Source of the DNA: Symbiodinium kawagutii
Lineage: Eukaryota; Sar; Dinophyceae; Suessiales; Symbiodiniaceae
Length of the DNA: 64,000 nucleotides
Assembly: GCA_009767595.1 (NCBI GenBank)
Contig: VSDK01011632.1
Coordinates: forward strand, 125,427 to 189,426
Direction of reading: 5' to 3'
In this document: positions 39,227 to 50,118 of the stretch, one piece after another
Position numbering within the stretch: position 1 is the stretch's first letter
Layout: each line of letters opens with the position of its first letter
Notes under the pieces: model-generated
The model's input: only the letters and a program-made list of their open reading frames with translations
The model's database searches: none
What the model was told of the DNA's origin: nothing
Made by a program: the position numbers and the translations under genes

Positions 39227-39885
39227 AAAAAATAATATGACGGTCGTAGTTACAATGCTGGTCAATGGTGGTTTCCGATGATGGTGAATAGTGCTGATAG
39301 TGATCGTTACGATCATGGAAGTGACTATCACTATGGTGATAGTTACAATAGGTGATCATCAGCATGATGGTAATACTTATAGCAGGTGATCATTATTAAG
39401 ATGGTGATACTTGCAATGATGGTCCATGGTGAATGATGGTAACAAGCAAAGATCTACGTCTGGCAAGTACTGAAAAAAACTGTCATCTGAATAGAATATA
39501 ATCATAGCGAAGACACAAAGGGACATTGCAGTTTGGATAGCTTATCAATTTTCACCACCTCTCACATCCATCATGCCAAGAATCCCAGGGAGTGTCTGTT
39601 TCAACAATTTGCATCCACAAGTGAAACTAACCAGGCAAGTGGTTAGTTTGTGGTTACATTGTCGTAAGGGGTTCTGATGCTATCTACCATGGTTTTATCA
39701 TAAACTAACTAATCTGGAAGCTAAATCATCTGAATCTCCCCATTTCCAAAAGGCAATCTGCAAATGATCACTAATGTCTACCCAGGATTCATAAACCCCA
39801 TTAAGGTGGTGACCCCCCCATTGAATCAACCTGGGGTTTAGCTTCATCCTGGGGAAGCATTAGCACAGCACTCACCTCCGTAAGG

Positions 39886-39965
39886 TCAACGCCCTCCTGA
39901 GCCGAGTGGGGGCAGCTGAAGGCAGGTGCGCATCGTTGCTGAAGCACGGCTGAGGGGGTGCTTAG
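39886..39965 (-). CDS. Candidate exon, unassigned
   Basis: Reads STPSAVLQQRCAPAFSCPHS then AQEGVDLTE, ending ACGGAG|GTGAGT, a textbook GT donor. Confidence 0.47.
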
Positions 39966-40159
39966 TGGTGCTTAGTGGTGCTTAGTGGTGCTTGGTGATG
40001 TGACAAATGAACGAGTTCAGTATCATCGAAGAGTTCAAGTTCATCATAGTTCATCGATTTTCCATTTGCCATTCAGAGACCACACATCACGAAATGCAAG
40101 CATCAATCAATCATTAACCACTGTAATTAAGAATAGACAAAAGCAGAACGTGAAATCAA

Positions 40160-40340
40160 CAACAGGAACTCGTTGGTCGCTTTGTCTGCTGGTTGGCTCT
40201 GGATGGACTTGGCACGCAACTCACAAACAGCCTATGTTTTCCGTCGAACACTGGCGGCTTTGCTTGTAGATTTCCTTTGCTTGGTATCCAATCCTTCGAA
40301 AATGGACCAAAACAGCAAATCAGCAACCACAATTTTGCAT
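40160..40340 (-). CDS. Candidate exon, unassigned
   Basis: Minus frame contains LLICCFGPFSKDWIPSKGNL then QAKPPVFDGKHRLFVSCVPS. A plus frame is also open, so strand is likely rather than sure. Confidence 0.33.
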
Positions 40341-40699
40341 AGCAAACTCTACTGGTTGAGTTTGGAGTTTGTGTATTCATTCAGAACCCCTCGAGCTAAA
40401 TCGCTCTACCATTTAAAGCCATTGCGAGGTCTTGTGATGGTAAAGATAAAACTAGGGCACGGCTTTACATTGATTTTTTGGCGTGCCATTTTAGTTCTTT
40501 CCTACTCTTTGGAAAGGGATACCTATAGAAACCCGACAATTTAGTGTATGAATGTATCTTGCTTCACAATTTGTTTTGCTTTCTAGTGTCTATCAAAACA
40601 AATTGATCATCAACCCAATATTTCTGACAAATCTTTTCCCCGCGAAGTGGATGATCACGTTGGGGGGGGCCCTTTAGCCACGCAAGAACCAGGGCAGGA

Positions 40700-40840
40700 A
40701 CTTTTTTTTTTCCTCACCGCAAACTGAGAAATCTCCCCGTTGCACGGCAGAACGTTCTCCAGCGGGACGGTCTGCGCATGGCGTGGTACTGGTGGTCTCC
40801 AGCCTCCCCCCATGTTTAAGCCCAACTGGTTGGGGTTGAC
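40700..40840 (-). CDS. Weak candidate exon
   Basis: Minus frame contains ETTSTTPCADRPAGERSAVQ then RGDFSVCGEEKK. Other minus frames are open too. Confidence 0.3.
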
Positions 40841-41099
40841 CATCAATTGTGGCAAATTGGCTGCTCAAACTTGGGCAGGTTTTCCCATTGGCAGATCTAA
40901 ATAGACCCAATCTTACCATAAATGGTGATCCATGTAAATGATTTCGATGGACCTCTCGGATTGATTGGAAATCACAAATAATGTCTGGTAGAAAAGTGTG
41001 TTGTTTAAGAGCTGAACTTTCCATGTGAGTTTCTTCAATAGTTGAATTAACACCCCCTATGATCGTTCTCATGAACCATGATTACACAATTTAGGAACC

Positions 41100-41690
41100 A
41101 TTGTTTCGCTACAAAGTTGCCGCCGTTTGTCGCAAGTCACCTTGGTAAATGATTTCATCAAGCAAAATCATATGACCTTGGTCACCCTTTTTTATATGAT
41201 AAACAGTTTGGTCAACCTTGGTTTCATAAAGCAAGATTACAATGACTTATCACAGTTGTCATCCACCATGATTGACCAATGTTGCAATCACCATTGACCT
41301 GGTAGCCATGAATATATCCAGGCTTGATGACGTTTGGCACTGATGAACAACAGCTGTAACCCTAACCCAGTATCAACCATTAATCACTCATGGTATCATT
41401 GTTGTGGGATACTAGCTCCTATTACCGTTGTCACTCATCAATAGCCAGGGTTACAAAGCAACTGAAACCATTTCTAGCCAATTTTGGATTTATCTGATGG
41501 CATATGTATGCACGCATACGTACATATGTATACATGTCAATCAATGTGAAATCTGTATACACCATGACAAATATACAACATATCTTTTCACCAATATCAC
41601 AACATATGATCAACCATAAAACCTGCGATCAACCCATGATAGTCCATGAAATCCCTATGCGTTTACAGTGAAGATCGATACTATAACATG
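41100..41690. other. Non-coding stretch
   Basis: AT-leaning with CATATGTATAC words; nothing coding is supported. Confidence 0.5.
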
Positions 41691-41776
41691 CGCAATTCCC
41701 ACCCTTTGCCCGGAGGGCAAAGGGTGGGAAGTGGTGGCTCATGATCAACCATGCTATTCTCACCACAGGATCTACT

Positions 41777-41960
41777 GGGCCACCCCGCAAAGCCACCACG
41801 TCATCATCATAGGAACCCATGGGCGACCCCACAAAGCCACCATGTCATCATCATAGGATCTGATGGGCCACCTCCACAAAGCCACCATGTCATCATCATA
41901 GGAACCAATGGGACACCCCCACAAAGCCACCATGTTATCATCATTGAATCTCATGGGCCA
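41777..41960 (+). repeat. 44-bp minisatellite, four to five units
   Basis: Units such as ACAAAGCCACCATGTCATCA followed by TCATAGGAAC repeat four times with few differences, then decay. Confidence 0.75.
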
Positions 41961-42046
41961 CCCCCACCAAGCCTCTATGTTTGACGATCCACAAAGCCAT
42001 GGCCACCCCCCGCCAAAACCACTATGATGATACTGATGATGATAAT

Positions 42047-42047
42047 T

Positions 42048-42094
<47 letters not shown>
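42047..42094 (+). repeat. GAT array
   Basis: About 15 units, inside the element at 41.7-42.2 kb. Confidence 0.92.
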
Positions 42095-42099
<5 letters not shown>

Positions 42100-42891
42100 T
42101 GATGATGCTGATGACCATGATGATTCCCGTCCTCGTTGACGTCACGGGCAAAGGGTGGGAATTGCTTGGAATAATACTAATGTATGAATCACACAATGAT
42201 TAAGACTGCTAATCAACCATACTAATGGCTATTGGCTATTGGTGGTTAAGCCACGAATCATTCAACAATGCTGAACGCCATAGTTATTCCATGTTCTTTG
42301 CTAATGAGTTCATCACTAACTGGTTGGTTTACGACAAAAGATCACCAAAAAACCTTTGACCAATAATTGTCAATCATCATCAACCAGTGTTGTTTAAAAT
42401 CATTCAATACCATTTAAAGCTAAAAACTAAATATGGATCAACAACACCTTTGATCAACCATGATTGACCATCGTTGATCATTGTTAAACACCATAGTGCT
42501 TCCCTATTAGTGAATCAATAGTTGATAATTGATCAAAACAAGTATGTAAGTTTCATGAACCATTCAAAAAAATGATTAGATATCAACCATATTCAACCAT
42601 AATTAACCAATACCGAACCATTCTCATTGGTTGACTATGATTATCAACCACTTTTAACCACTAACAACTATTGACCACTGTCAACCGCTTCTAACCACTA
42701 TGCACCACTATGAACCAGCCACTATTCACCACTATTTGCTGGTGAATAACCAATTCCGCGCCTAACCATGACTAACTAATAAGTCATTAGCCATGACTCA
42801 CCATTAACTATTCACCATTAAATTACCACTATTAACTACTATCAACCACTAGTAGCTATGACTAACCATTCTTAACCACTCCTGTGCCTCC

Positions 42892-43025
42892 ACGTCCAAC
42901 CCCCCCGTATTGCTTGCTGGCTACGCGCCTCCAAAAAGCCGGCCGGCAACCGCACGAAGCAATTCTCGGGATCCAGGCCCTGCGGGTTCGAGTTCAACGT
43001 TTCGGCAGTGGGAGTTGGATGCTTA
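42892..43025 (-). CDS. Candidate exon, unassigned
   Basis: Reads AETLNSNPQGLDPENCFVRL, then PAGFLEARSQQAIRGGW. Good residue pattern, boundaries approximate. Confidence 0.45.
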
Positions 43026-43029
43026 AACA

Positions 43030-44500
43030 CAGGTGAATGATGGGAGAATGGATGGTGTAATACAGCTTTTTTTTGGTTAATGATGATTGGGTTGAATGGT
43101 TGTTTAATACTAGCATATGGGAGTTTCATGATCATGTTGTTAATAATGATCATTAACTGGTTCATGGTATTAATATACTAGTTGTTAAACACTGGTTGGT
43201 GATCATTAACTGGTTAAACACTGGTTAATGATGGTTAAAAATGGTTTCTGAATGATGGTTGATAGTTAATGATGGTTAATTGATGATGGTTAATAATTAA
43301 TGATGGCTAACAATGGGTAATGGTGATGAAAGCACTCGTTAGTGGTGAATGAGGTGAATAATCAGATTACAAAATGGGATATGGTTGTATAATGCCAATG
43401 TACTAGGTGTGTTGTGATGGTTATACAATGGTTTTTGATTCATGGGTAATGATTCATGCTTGATAATAGTTGTATGATGATTAATGGTTGATGATAAATA
43501 ATAGTAGTAATAGCTATAATTACATTGTCAATGATGGTAATCATAATCATCGCTAGCTTTGGGTTATCATGAATCATGGTTATCCATGGGTGATAAGTGT
43601 TCAATGGTTTATAATGGCTATCTAATGGTGGTTAGCACGGCTTTCCCAGAAATGGTTGCTGGGGAATATCTACAGGAACCCCCTAGAGTTGGTGGTGAAA
43701 TCAGGAAACGGTTTCCAAGGTCGCTTTCCCATCAACCAAGCCAGTGATACTTACCCATGGTATATGGTGAACCATGAAAATATCGGGCTTTCAACGGCCA
43801 CTACTTAGTATCATTTGTCTCGTTGCTTCCCGGTATCCAGTGAACCCATTGGTTGAAGTATGCTTAGTCGCTTCACGATGACCTAAGGGTACAACCAATC
43901 GATGGAATGAAATTGGTTACTCTAGGCGCTTAAGTCAAGCAACTTGGCAATAGTATGATTGATAGTATGATTTAAAACTGGGCAATAGTCGTTGCAAGTT
44001 GCTGAAAAGAATTACAGATGGTGGGACGGAGGACTGAAAAGAAATTGCCTGACATCTAAGATTTTTGGATCAGTGGAGAAGTGTGAACCAATTACAATTC
44101 AAACTCAATGTAATCCTTGAGTCTTTCCTGTCCCAACATTGTCCTTGGCTCAAATTTATGTCAAACACAAATCTTATGGGCAACAGCACTCAAGACCAGA
44201 CCCAACAGAAGTGTTACAAGCATCGTTCCTTTCACCAATTACCCTAGCCCAAAGCATACAACCATTTATTTCACCACAAAAAAAATCTATACTGGCGAAT
44301 GCTGATGGAGGGCCGGCCGATGTCTAAAACCAAAACATGTACATCCGCACAAGACCAACCATGATTAGCCAATACTGAGCCATTTTCATTAGTCAACTAT
44401 CATTATTAACCACTATTCAGAACTATCCACCACCATTAATCATTCTTAGCCACTATGAATTAACCATTATTAACCACTATTAATTCACCACTAATCATTC
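43030..44500. other. Word-rich non-coding tract
   Basis: 43,040-43,640 is made of TGATGGTTAATGATGG words on the plus strand, while 42,560-42,890 and 44,360-44,510 carry the complement (AACCACTATTAACCA). No convincing exon. Confidence 0.6.
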
Positions 44501-44524
44501 TTAGCCAGTGCTGTAGCTGTGGGG

Positions 44525-44775
44525 TTCTACCGGTTGCCAGGTCTCCCCGTGGTGATGATTAGCCCTGAACTGACCAGCAGGACCACCAGCCGAACCGGCC
44601 AATCTACCCGCATACGGCAGCCCTCAAAATGGCGGGACCTTGCTACGATAGATGATTGAGAAAGGATGATTCTCGGGGGGACTTGAGAAACCACTGTATT
44701 GTTTGTGATTGTCGCCTGTCCTGAACAATTCTTGAAGAGATTGCCATACACTGCCAGATCAGCCTCTGGCAATCA
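44525..44775 (-). CDS. Candidate exon pair with a membrane-like segment
   Basis: 44,775-44,695 reads PEADLAVYGNLFKNCSGQAT; 44,640-44,525 reads RHFEGCRMRVDWPVRLVVLL then VSSGLIITTGRPGNR, a 16-residue hydrophobic run. A piece of a family A element lies between them. Confidence 0.37.
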
Positions 44776-44798
44776 ACAATGGCAATGAAAGCCACCCA

Positions 44799-45029
44799 AA
44801 TGGCTGTGGGTCAGTTCACCCTATACCCCTGGTTCCCCTATCAACAACCATTGTTTTCCCTATGAACTTGTTGGTGAACTTATCCCCCATTGGTTGATTA
44901 ATCTTGACCCAACTCGCCATAGCTGTTATACCCCTATAGTTGTTGGTTGTTATCCCCTACTATTAACCAGCTAAACCAGCTAGAAATCACCATTGTTGTT
45001 GGTTGATTAACTGCTTGACCCACAGCCAA
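44799..45029. mobile_element. Composite family B element
   Basis: ATGGCTGTGGGTCAGTTCAC to TGACCCAACTCGCCATAG (44,921), then a second core to GCTTGACCCACAGCCA. Confidence 0.52.
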
Positions 45030-45160
45030 GGACCGCCATGCAGTTGGCTCGCGCCCTTGCGTGCGTGTCCTCCACTTGGCACGGCTGATTGTTCAGCTGT
45101 GCAAGGAAGCCAGTCAAACCTGGCACCGGGTGGAGGCTGGAGGCTGCGATCATGGATTGG
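45020..45160 (-). CDS. Candidate exon, unassigned
   Basis: Best frame reads MIAASSLHPVPGLTGFLAQL, NNQPCQVEDTHARARANCMA. A second frame is also open. It adjoins a family B element. Confidence 0.35.
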
Positions 45161-45244
45161 AATGACAACACGTGTTGTAAGCAAGAATCATAGGTACATA
45201 ACCAGATTGCGATGGTGATACTAACCGAAACACTACGGCAAAAA

Positions 45245-45350
45245 ATGATGATGAGGATGATGATGATGGTGGTGATGATGATGGTGATGGTGATGATGAT
45301 GATGATGATGTTGATGGTGATGGTGATGATGGTGATGGTGATGGTGATGG

Positions 45351-45388
<38 letters not shown>

Positions 45389-45395
45389 GTGATGG

Positions 45396-45446
<51 letters not shown>

Positions 45447-45522
45447 CAATGATAATGACAACGATGATGATGATGACAATGATAATGACAACGATGATGA
45501 TGATGACAATGATAATGACAAC

Positions 45523-45588
<66 letters not shown>

Positions 45589-45589
45589 A
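45245..45589 (+). repeat. GAT array with a 30-bp higher-order unit
   Basis: At 45,432-45,525 the unit GATGACAATGATAATGACAA plus CGATGATGAT is repeated three times; the rest is GATGATGGT-rich. Confidence 0.92.
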
Positions 45590-45877
45590 GTGGCTGCTAC
45601 CAAAGAGCATACTTTGCCCCCACAGCATGATCAACAGCAGCTGGCTCGTTGAAACGTTGCCTTCAAAGGAGTATTCCCTGCTTTGGTTATCATATATATA
45701 TTTTTTTTTTCATTGTCAGTTTCATATCGCTACCAACGGTTGGGTATGTTTGTTCCCAACAGCGAAAGGACTGGGAAATTTGGGCAAAACATTGGTGTCA
45801 CAATATTAAAATAAACAACATGATCAGGTTGCTATAATGGTCGATAATGCATAGAATAAGTCTTATCAAAACGGTTA

Positions 45878-46201
45878 TAGCCAGAATTGATCACTATAGA
45901 TGGCAAATGGTGTTGCATTTGTGAAACCACACTTGACAAGTCTAAACCACTGTCAAACAATAAATTTATTCACCGCTCGTGCTTCTCCACTATCAATCTT
46001 AGTGATGACTATCCTCTGGTAGAACACAAGGGCAATGGAATATGTTTTGACCAATGGGTAAATCACCTACAAACATTGAATTGTCCAACTCGATTGTTAA
46101 AACTTCCCAAGCGCAAGCATGATGTACAACATGATTATACATCAGCATTCGCACCTTTCAGCCTGGCTGTCATCATCAATCAACCACTATCAACCAGGTA
46201 G
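45878..46201 (+). CDS. Small plus-strand ORF with a Cys/His finger-like motif
   Basis: About 104-107 residues from a TAG stop to a TAG. The N-terminal part has CCICETTLDK and then HRSCF, a C-x2-C...H-x2-C spacing like a zinc finger, followed by NGICFDQWVNHLQTLNCP. There is no ATG at a sensible position. It is AT-rich, unlike the minus-strand exons, and the opposite strand is full of stops here, so this is one of very few plus-strand candidates. Could be a transposon-derived or foreign fragment. Confidence 0.3.
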
Positions 46202-46409
46202 CCATGAAATAGCCACCAATGAACCAGTACAAAGCCATTGGTCATTAGCCATTCTTAACCAGTATTAATTATAATGAACCATCACCAACCATCATTAACC
46301 ACCACAACCACCACACAACCATCTCCAGCGCATGACATCAACGCTGCGGATCCACCGGGTTGCCTTGCAGCCGCGCCACGTCGCCCACTTTCAGCGCTGA
46401 TGGCACCGG

Positions 46410-46460
46410 CACTGGCACGCGCTGCGCACCGCGCTGCGCACTGCGCTGCGCACTGCTGAA
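46410..46460 (+). repeat. 11-bp GC-rich tandem repeat
   Basis: GCGCTGCGCAC units, about four, within a GC-rich patch at 46,340-46,485 that has open frames on both strands but no convincing exon. Confidence 0.7.
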
Positions 46461-46630
46461 TGCGGCCTGAGGAGCTGGTGGCCAAAAATCAAATTGATTG
46501 AAAGCCAGCTAGGTTATCATTAATGATCATTATTCTAGTGATCTAACTCAGTAAAGTTGAAACCACAAACCCCTGACCTCACAAGCATCTGGTGTTACAC
46601 GCACAACTGCAGACAAGCAACCCTTTTTAA

Positions 46631-46645
46631 CTTGAGCCAAATGTC
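46631..46645 (-). other. Possible second spliced-leader remnant
   Basis: Minus strand reads GACATTTGGCTCAAG, against GCCATTTTGGCTCAAG in DinoSL (one T missing, one change). It lies next to the end of the 100-base inverted repeat. No clear coding region follows it. Confidence 0.35.
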
Positions 46646-46648
46646 AAT

Positions 46649-46745
46649 GCGCAAGGCAAAATGAATTCTTGCCACCATGGTAGACAAGCATGAAGTGTAC
46701 GAGTTTATACAGTACATACCCGAGGGGTGTTTTCCATGGTATTTC
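46649..46745 (+). repeat. Left arm of a 100-base inverted repeat flanking the retroposed island
   Basis: About 90% identical in reverse complement to 49,282-49,381. Shared words include GCGCAAGGCAAAATGAATTC, GGTAGACAAGCATGAAGT and ACATACCCGAGGGGTGTTTT. The two arms enclose 2.5 kb that lacks the A/B/C elements common elsewhere. Confidence 0.8.
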
Positions 46746-47119
46746 CCGTGAGAGCTGAGGAAGACGCGCATAGTTTGCATACGCTAGTCACGGCGCCAAC
46801 CATGGGGGTCAGGTGGCTCACACCCTCTGGCCGTGGTTGTTGCTTTTGCATGGCGCATTGTACCCTGTGCCATAAGAGGGGGGAGTTGAATTACCTCGCA
46901 AAGTGCGGACATTCTGATATGCTTCTGCCCCATGGTCCATGTTCCTTGCATTCCAAGCTGGTTTCCCTTAAGACTAGCGTGTCCAATGGCAAGAGGCTAC
47001 CTTACAATGGTGGTGCTCGGTCATTCGGGGTGGGCACAAGCTTTGTCATTGAAATATCTTCTTGTCTTTTAGGGTATGTTGATGCATTCCTTAAACAACT
47101 GGTTAGCAGCCTCAAGCGC

Positions 47120-48306
47120 TTAGTAAGTCCGAATGACAGGTTCTGGTGGGTGATTTTTGCCACGTGCAATGTAAATGGCCTCGTAAGGCACCCAAACTCC
47201 GCACCTCAACAAGACGCGGTGACCCCCTGGCAAAACAGAATACTGTTGCTGGCCAAGCTTCAGAGTATATATGGACTCTGCGCACAATAGCCTGGTGCGG
47301 CCACACTCGCACATGGGAGCCACTTCTTGCCCTGCTCGTAATAAAGCAACTCCCTCAAGCTCCTCACTCGCTTTATAAAGCTTGAATTCAGGATCCCCAC
47401 TCCGTCGAAGAGTCTGCTGCGCCAAGAACTCAGAGAGAACCTTAGCAATCACATCCTCCTCGGCGCAAATGCTGTTCTTGAATAACGCTCCTAAACAGCA
47501 GCCTGGGCAAGGTTGTAGCGGCACACTATCTTCACCCTCTCGCACAAAAACCACAGAAAGGTATTGCTTGATTGCAGCAATCTCCAATTCTGAGAATCTG
47601 AAACCCGAAGACTTTCGCAGTCCTTTCGGCTCTGCGATGCCCTCATCTGTGTTATAAGGGTGTCGAGCAACGTTGAAAACGAACCCCGCAAGGCGCTCTC
47701 AACAAAGTTGCCCACAATAACTTCAACGGCACCACTCAGCTTCTCATTCCTTCCTGCGTCCTCATAAACCAGTGCTTGAGAATTGAAGAAGTCCAGCGTC
47801 GCAAAAAAACAAAGGAGAACACAGTATTCACGACTTTCCTCGGAACCTGAAATCCTCCTGGCCAAGCATGTAAGCTGCACGCCGTCGGATGTTTGAGTTT
47901 GTCCCCCAACAGGAATTTTCACTGCCTTGGTGAAGATGGGGCCTTTTTTATCTTGAGCAAACTTCTTCTTCGTTTCAACAACGTGCCAATGGATTCACAA
48001 AGATCATTGCTCCCATCCACTGGGGCGAAGCCACGGATCAAATGTGCATTGTCGACATTCCGTAGCAGCAGTGTATCTTTTGAAATCGCTGAGATGACAC
48101 CTTCGTCTTGGCCAGGACTTGTTTTGAGGCGGCATGGAATGTGACCACAGCTGTCAAACGTTTTCACTATGAGTACTACTGACCTCTGACGTTCGGCAGC
48201 TCCACTGTTCATCAACAGTGGCCCTACCACCCGAAGATTACTAACCTTCTCAGCCACTTCTACTAGTGAGTTTGGGCCGAAACAGCTTGAGCCAAAGGGT
48301 TACGGA
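47120..48306 (-). pseudogene. Processed (retroposed) pseudogene with a spliced-leader relict at its 5' end
   Basis: Three overlapping minus-strand reading frames follow one another without introns: about 48,285-47,950 (…AEKVSNLRVVGPLLMNSG…SNDLCESIGTLL), then 47,965-47,590 (FTKAVKIPVGGQTQTSDG…DSQNW), then 47,590-47,120 (EIAAIKQYLSVVFVREGED…GVWVPYEAIYIARG). Each switch keeps sensible protein on both sides, so at least two frameshifts have split one ORF of about 380 residues. The last part contains CPGCC and CECGRTRLLC. I do not recognise the family. The 5' edge is the degraded spliced leader listed separately. No poly(A) tail or target duplication was visible. Confidence 0.65.
48286..48306 (-). 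other. Relict dinoflagellate spliced leader (DinoSL)
   Basis: The 21-base stretch starts TCCGTAACC and ends TTTGGCTCAAG. The known DinoSL is 22 bases, starting (T/A/G)CCGTAGCC and ending TTTTGGCTCAAG. I count 19 of 22 positions matching, with one T missing. It lies exactly where the intronless, frameshifted coding remnant begins, on the same strand, which is the known signature of a trans-spliced mRNA that was reverse-transcribed and reinserted. Confidence 0.75.
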
Positions 48307-48608
48307 TGAACACAGAAACAAAACACTTGATTCAGCAAGTGACATCAGGGGAGCCCAGGTATTCGTCCTATTCGGGGACTTCCTCAGCCGCGCGCGCGAC
48401 GAAAAGCCCTGTCTCGACTCTGCAAGCATTCTCCGCCAGCAATGGATCCAACCCCCGATATCAACTGCCACCACAGAAACAGGAATTCAAATTCCGAGGA
48501 GGGCGGCCTCGAAAGAAACTCGAATGCCACTTGGCGTGGCCTTTGTGCGCTCCGCCACTGTCATCGATGCTATCTCATACATTGCTACATGTTGGCAGTA
48601 CAGCTTGA
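48306..48608 (+). CDS. Possible plus-strand ORF with an AT-hook-like motif
   Basis: A 100-residue ATG-started frame running away from the relict leader. It includes RYSSYSGTSSAARATKSPVS and RGGRPRKK; the latter resembles the GRP core of AT-hook DNA-binding motifs. It is opposite to the general gene direction and no minus-strand frame here is more convincing. It may be a fragment of another inserted gene. Confidence 0.3.
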   Translation: MNTETKHLIQQVTSGEPRYSSYSGTSSAARATKSPVSTLQAFSASNGSNPRYQLPPQKQEFKFRGGRPRKKLECHLAWPLCAPPLSSMLSHTLLHVGSTA

Positions 48609-48779
48609 AGTCAGAAGACACAAAGCCTGCCTGCGAAGTCTTTCGCTAGCGTAGTCCACCTGTCCACTTCAGGGTGCCATTGTTATCAAACAGAAGGCAG
48701 CACATGTGTTTGCGTGAGGAGTTTGCCAGCTGCGAAGCACGGGCGTGCCTGAAAGGCGCGAAAAGCCAAGGAAACTTCG

Positions 48780-49200
48780 GCCATGGCAGCTGTGAATGCC
48801 CAAGTTGCGAAATGTAGACATACACTATCCTTCATTCATAGTGGGGAAATGTCTCGATATTGTTTGCAGAGCGGCTTCAGCCAGTTGTGTAAACACAATG
48901 GTTTTCAAGCAATCTGGAGCCTCCATAGAAACAATGGCTATCAATGGTCTTCAAACATCATCGAGCTCTCATTCGTAGCGTAGATGGGCGCTGCATTTCG
49001 CTGAGTTAAGAAAATACATTTGGACCATGCTGGACAAATGTCACCCACCGTAAAATCTTTGTGCGCCACATAAGACCTGCGAGCCTGACGGCTTTGTGCG
49101 CTCTGCTTTTCGACAATGACGTTGTCATGACACTACTGAAGCACTTCAACTCATGGCAGCACTTCACGTTTGGATTGCGGCACTTCACTGAGCTCTCTTT
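48780..49200. other. Island sequence of uncertain coding content
   Basis: Several frames on both strands have protein-like runs (for example minus SKSRAHKAVRLAGLMWRTK at 49,060-49,125), but none is clearly favoured. The segment lies inside the inverted-repeat-bounded island. Confidence 0.3.
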
Positions 49201-49281
49201 CTCCGAATGCCTCCACTTTCATGTTTGAAACGATCATGGGAAGTTGGCACCTCTCGTTAGTCTACTCGAGGGGGGAGAAGA

Positions 49282-49381
49282 GAAATACCATGGAAAACAC
49301 CCCTCGGGTATGTACTGTATATACGCGGCGTATACTTCATGCTTGTCTACCATTGTGGAAAGAATTCATTTTGCCTTGCGC
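49282..49381 (-). repeat. Right arm of the 100-base inverted repeat
   Basis: Reverse-complement partner of 46,649-46,745, with a small internal difference (TATACGCCGCGTATA here against TGTACGAGTTTATA there). It is followed directly by a large hairpin at 49,382-49,534. Confidence 0.8.
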
Positions 49382-49534
49382 CCAGCCCCCGCATTAGGCG
49401 CTCATGGTCCAAGCACTGTTGATGTTGGTAAACGGAGGTCAGTTTCGATGCTTCCAGTTGGTTTCATTTCTGCGAAGCAGGGGGGCCAACATCAACAGCG
49501 CTTGGACCATGAGCGCCTAATGCGGGGGTTGGGT
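49382..49534. repeat. Hairpin with about 48-bp arms
   Basis: 49,382-49,429 (CCGCATTAGGCGCTCATGG, then TCCAAGCACTGTTGATG) is matched in reverse complement by 49,487-49,534 with only about two mismatches; the loop is about 57 bases. Confidence 0.8.
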
Positions 49535-50002
49535 GGCGCACACCTCCGAGCCATGGGTCGCCATGCGTGCAGCTGCATCAAGTGGTTGCTTCGGTAGCTG
49601 TGTTCCTAGTTGCTACATCCCAACTGAAGAGGGGGGAGTTGTTGATCATGGAGCAGAAGCGCTAGGAGCCAGTTGCCCTGGTGCGTATCACCATGTTTGA
49701 TAGCCTGCTTGTGGCTACTCAGCTTGGTAGATGTGGGGGCATACCATGTATCATCACATATCATCATGTTTCGGGTGCTTCATGGTACCTGGAAACAACT
49801 ATTAATGATCCAATAGATGCAGGAAATACCGGTAGATCACATGGTTGTCTTTATTCTATCTCAATGATCCAAATCATTACGGTGGTTACAGTTACTTGGT
49901 CGTGTTGGATGATGTTCTTGTTTCTACTGGTCTTGTCATGGTGGTCCGCGACTGGATAGTCTTCTTGTTATTACTGATGCTGCTCATCTGACATTCACAA
50001 CT

Positions 50003-50118
50003 CAACCCCCCCCAGCAGCCTCCACCTCTGCAACACCTGCTGTGGCATCACCATGCTGAGCTGCCTGAACCGCGCAGCGATATGCAACGAGATCAGGCCC
50101 AGCTGCCATCAACAGCAG
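50003..50118 (-). CDS. Candidate exon, Ala-rich
   Basis: Reads LLLMAAGPDLVAYRCAVQAA then QHGDATAGVAEVEAAGGG before TGA. Convincing. Confidence 0.47.

Larger units (their letters stand above)
41690..42165. mobile_element. Second element with the GCAATTCCCACCCTTTGCCC ends
   Basis: Left end GCAATTCCCACCCTTTGCCC (followed at once by its own complement, making a hairpin at 41,690-41,732), right end GGGCAAAGGGTGGGAATTGC. The same terminal sequence as the element at 7.6 kb, with a different interior (44-bp minisatellite and GAT array). No target duplication was obvious. Confidence 0.55.

Noticed and set aside
41777-41960. CRISPR-like array of regularly spaced repeats
   Set aside because: The 44-bp units are contiguous tandem copies without unique spacers, and the host is eukaryotic; it is a minisatellite.
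46727-47290. 187-residue plus-strand ORF
   Set aside because: Mostly antisense to the leader-marked pseudogene, starts inside the inverted-repeat arm, and has a poorer residue pattern than the minus strand.
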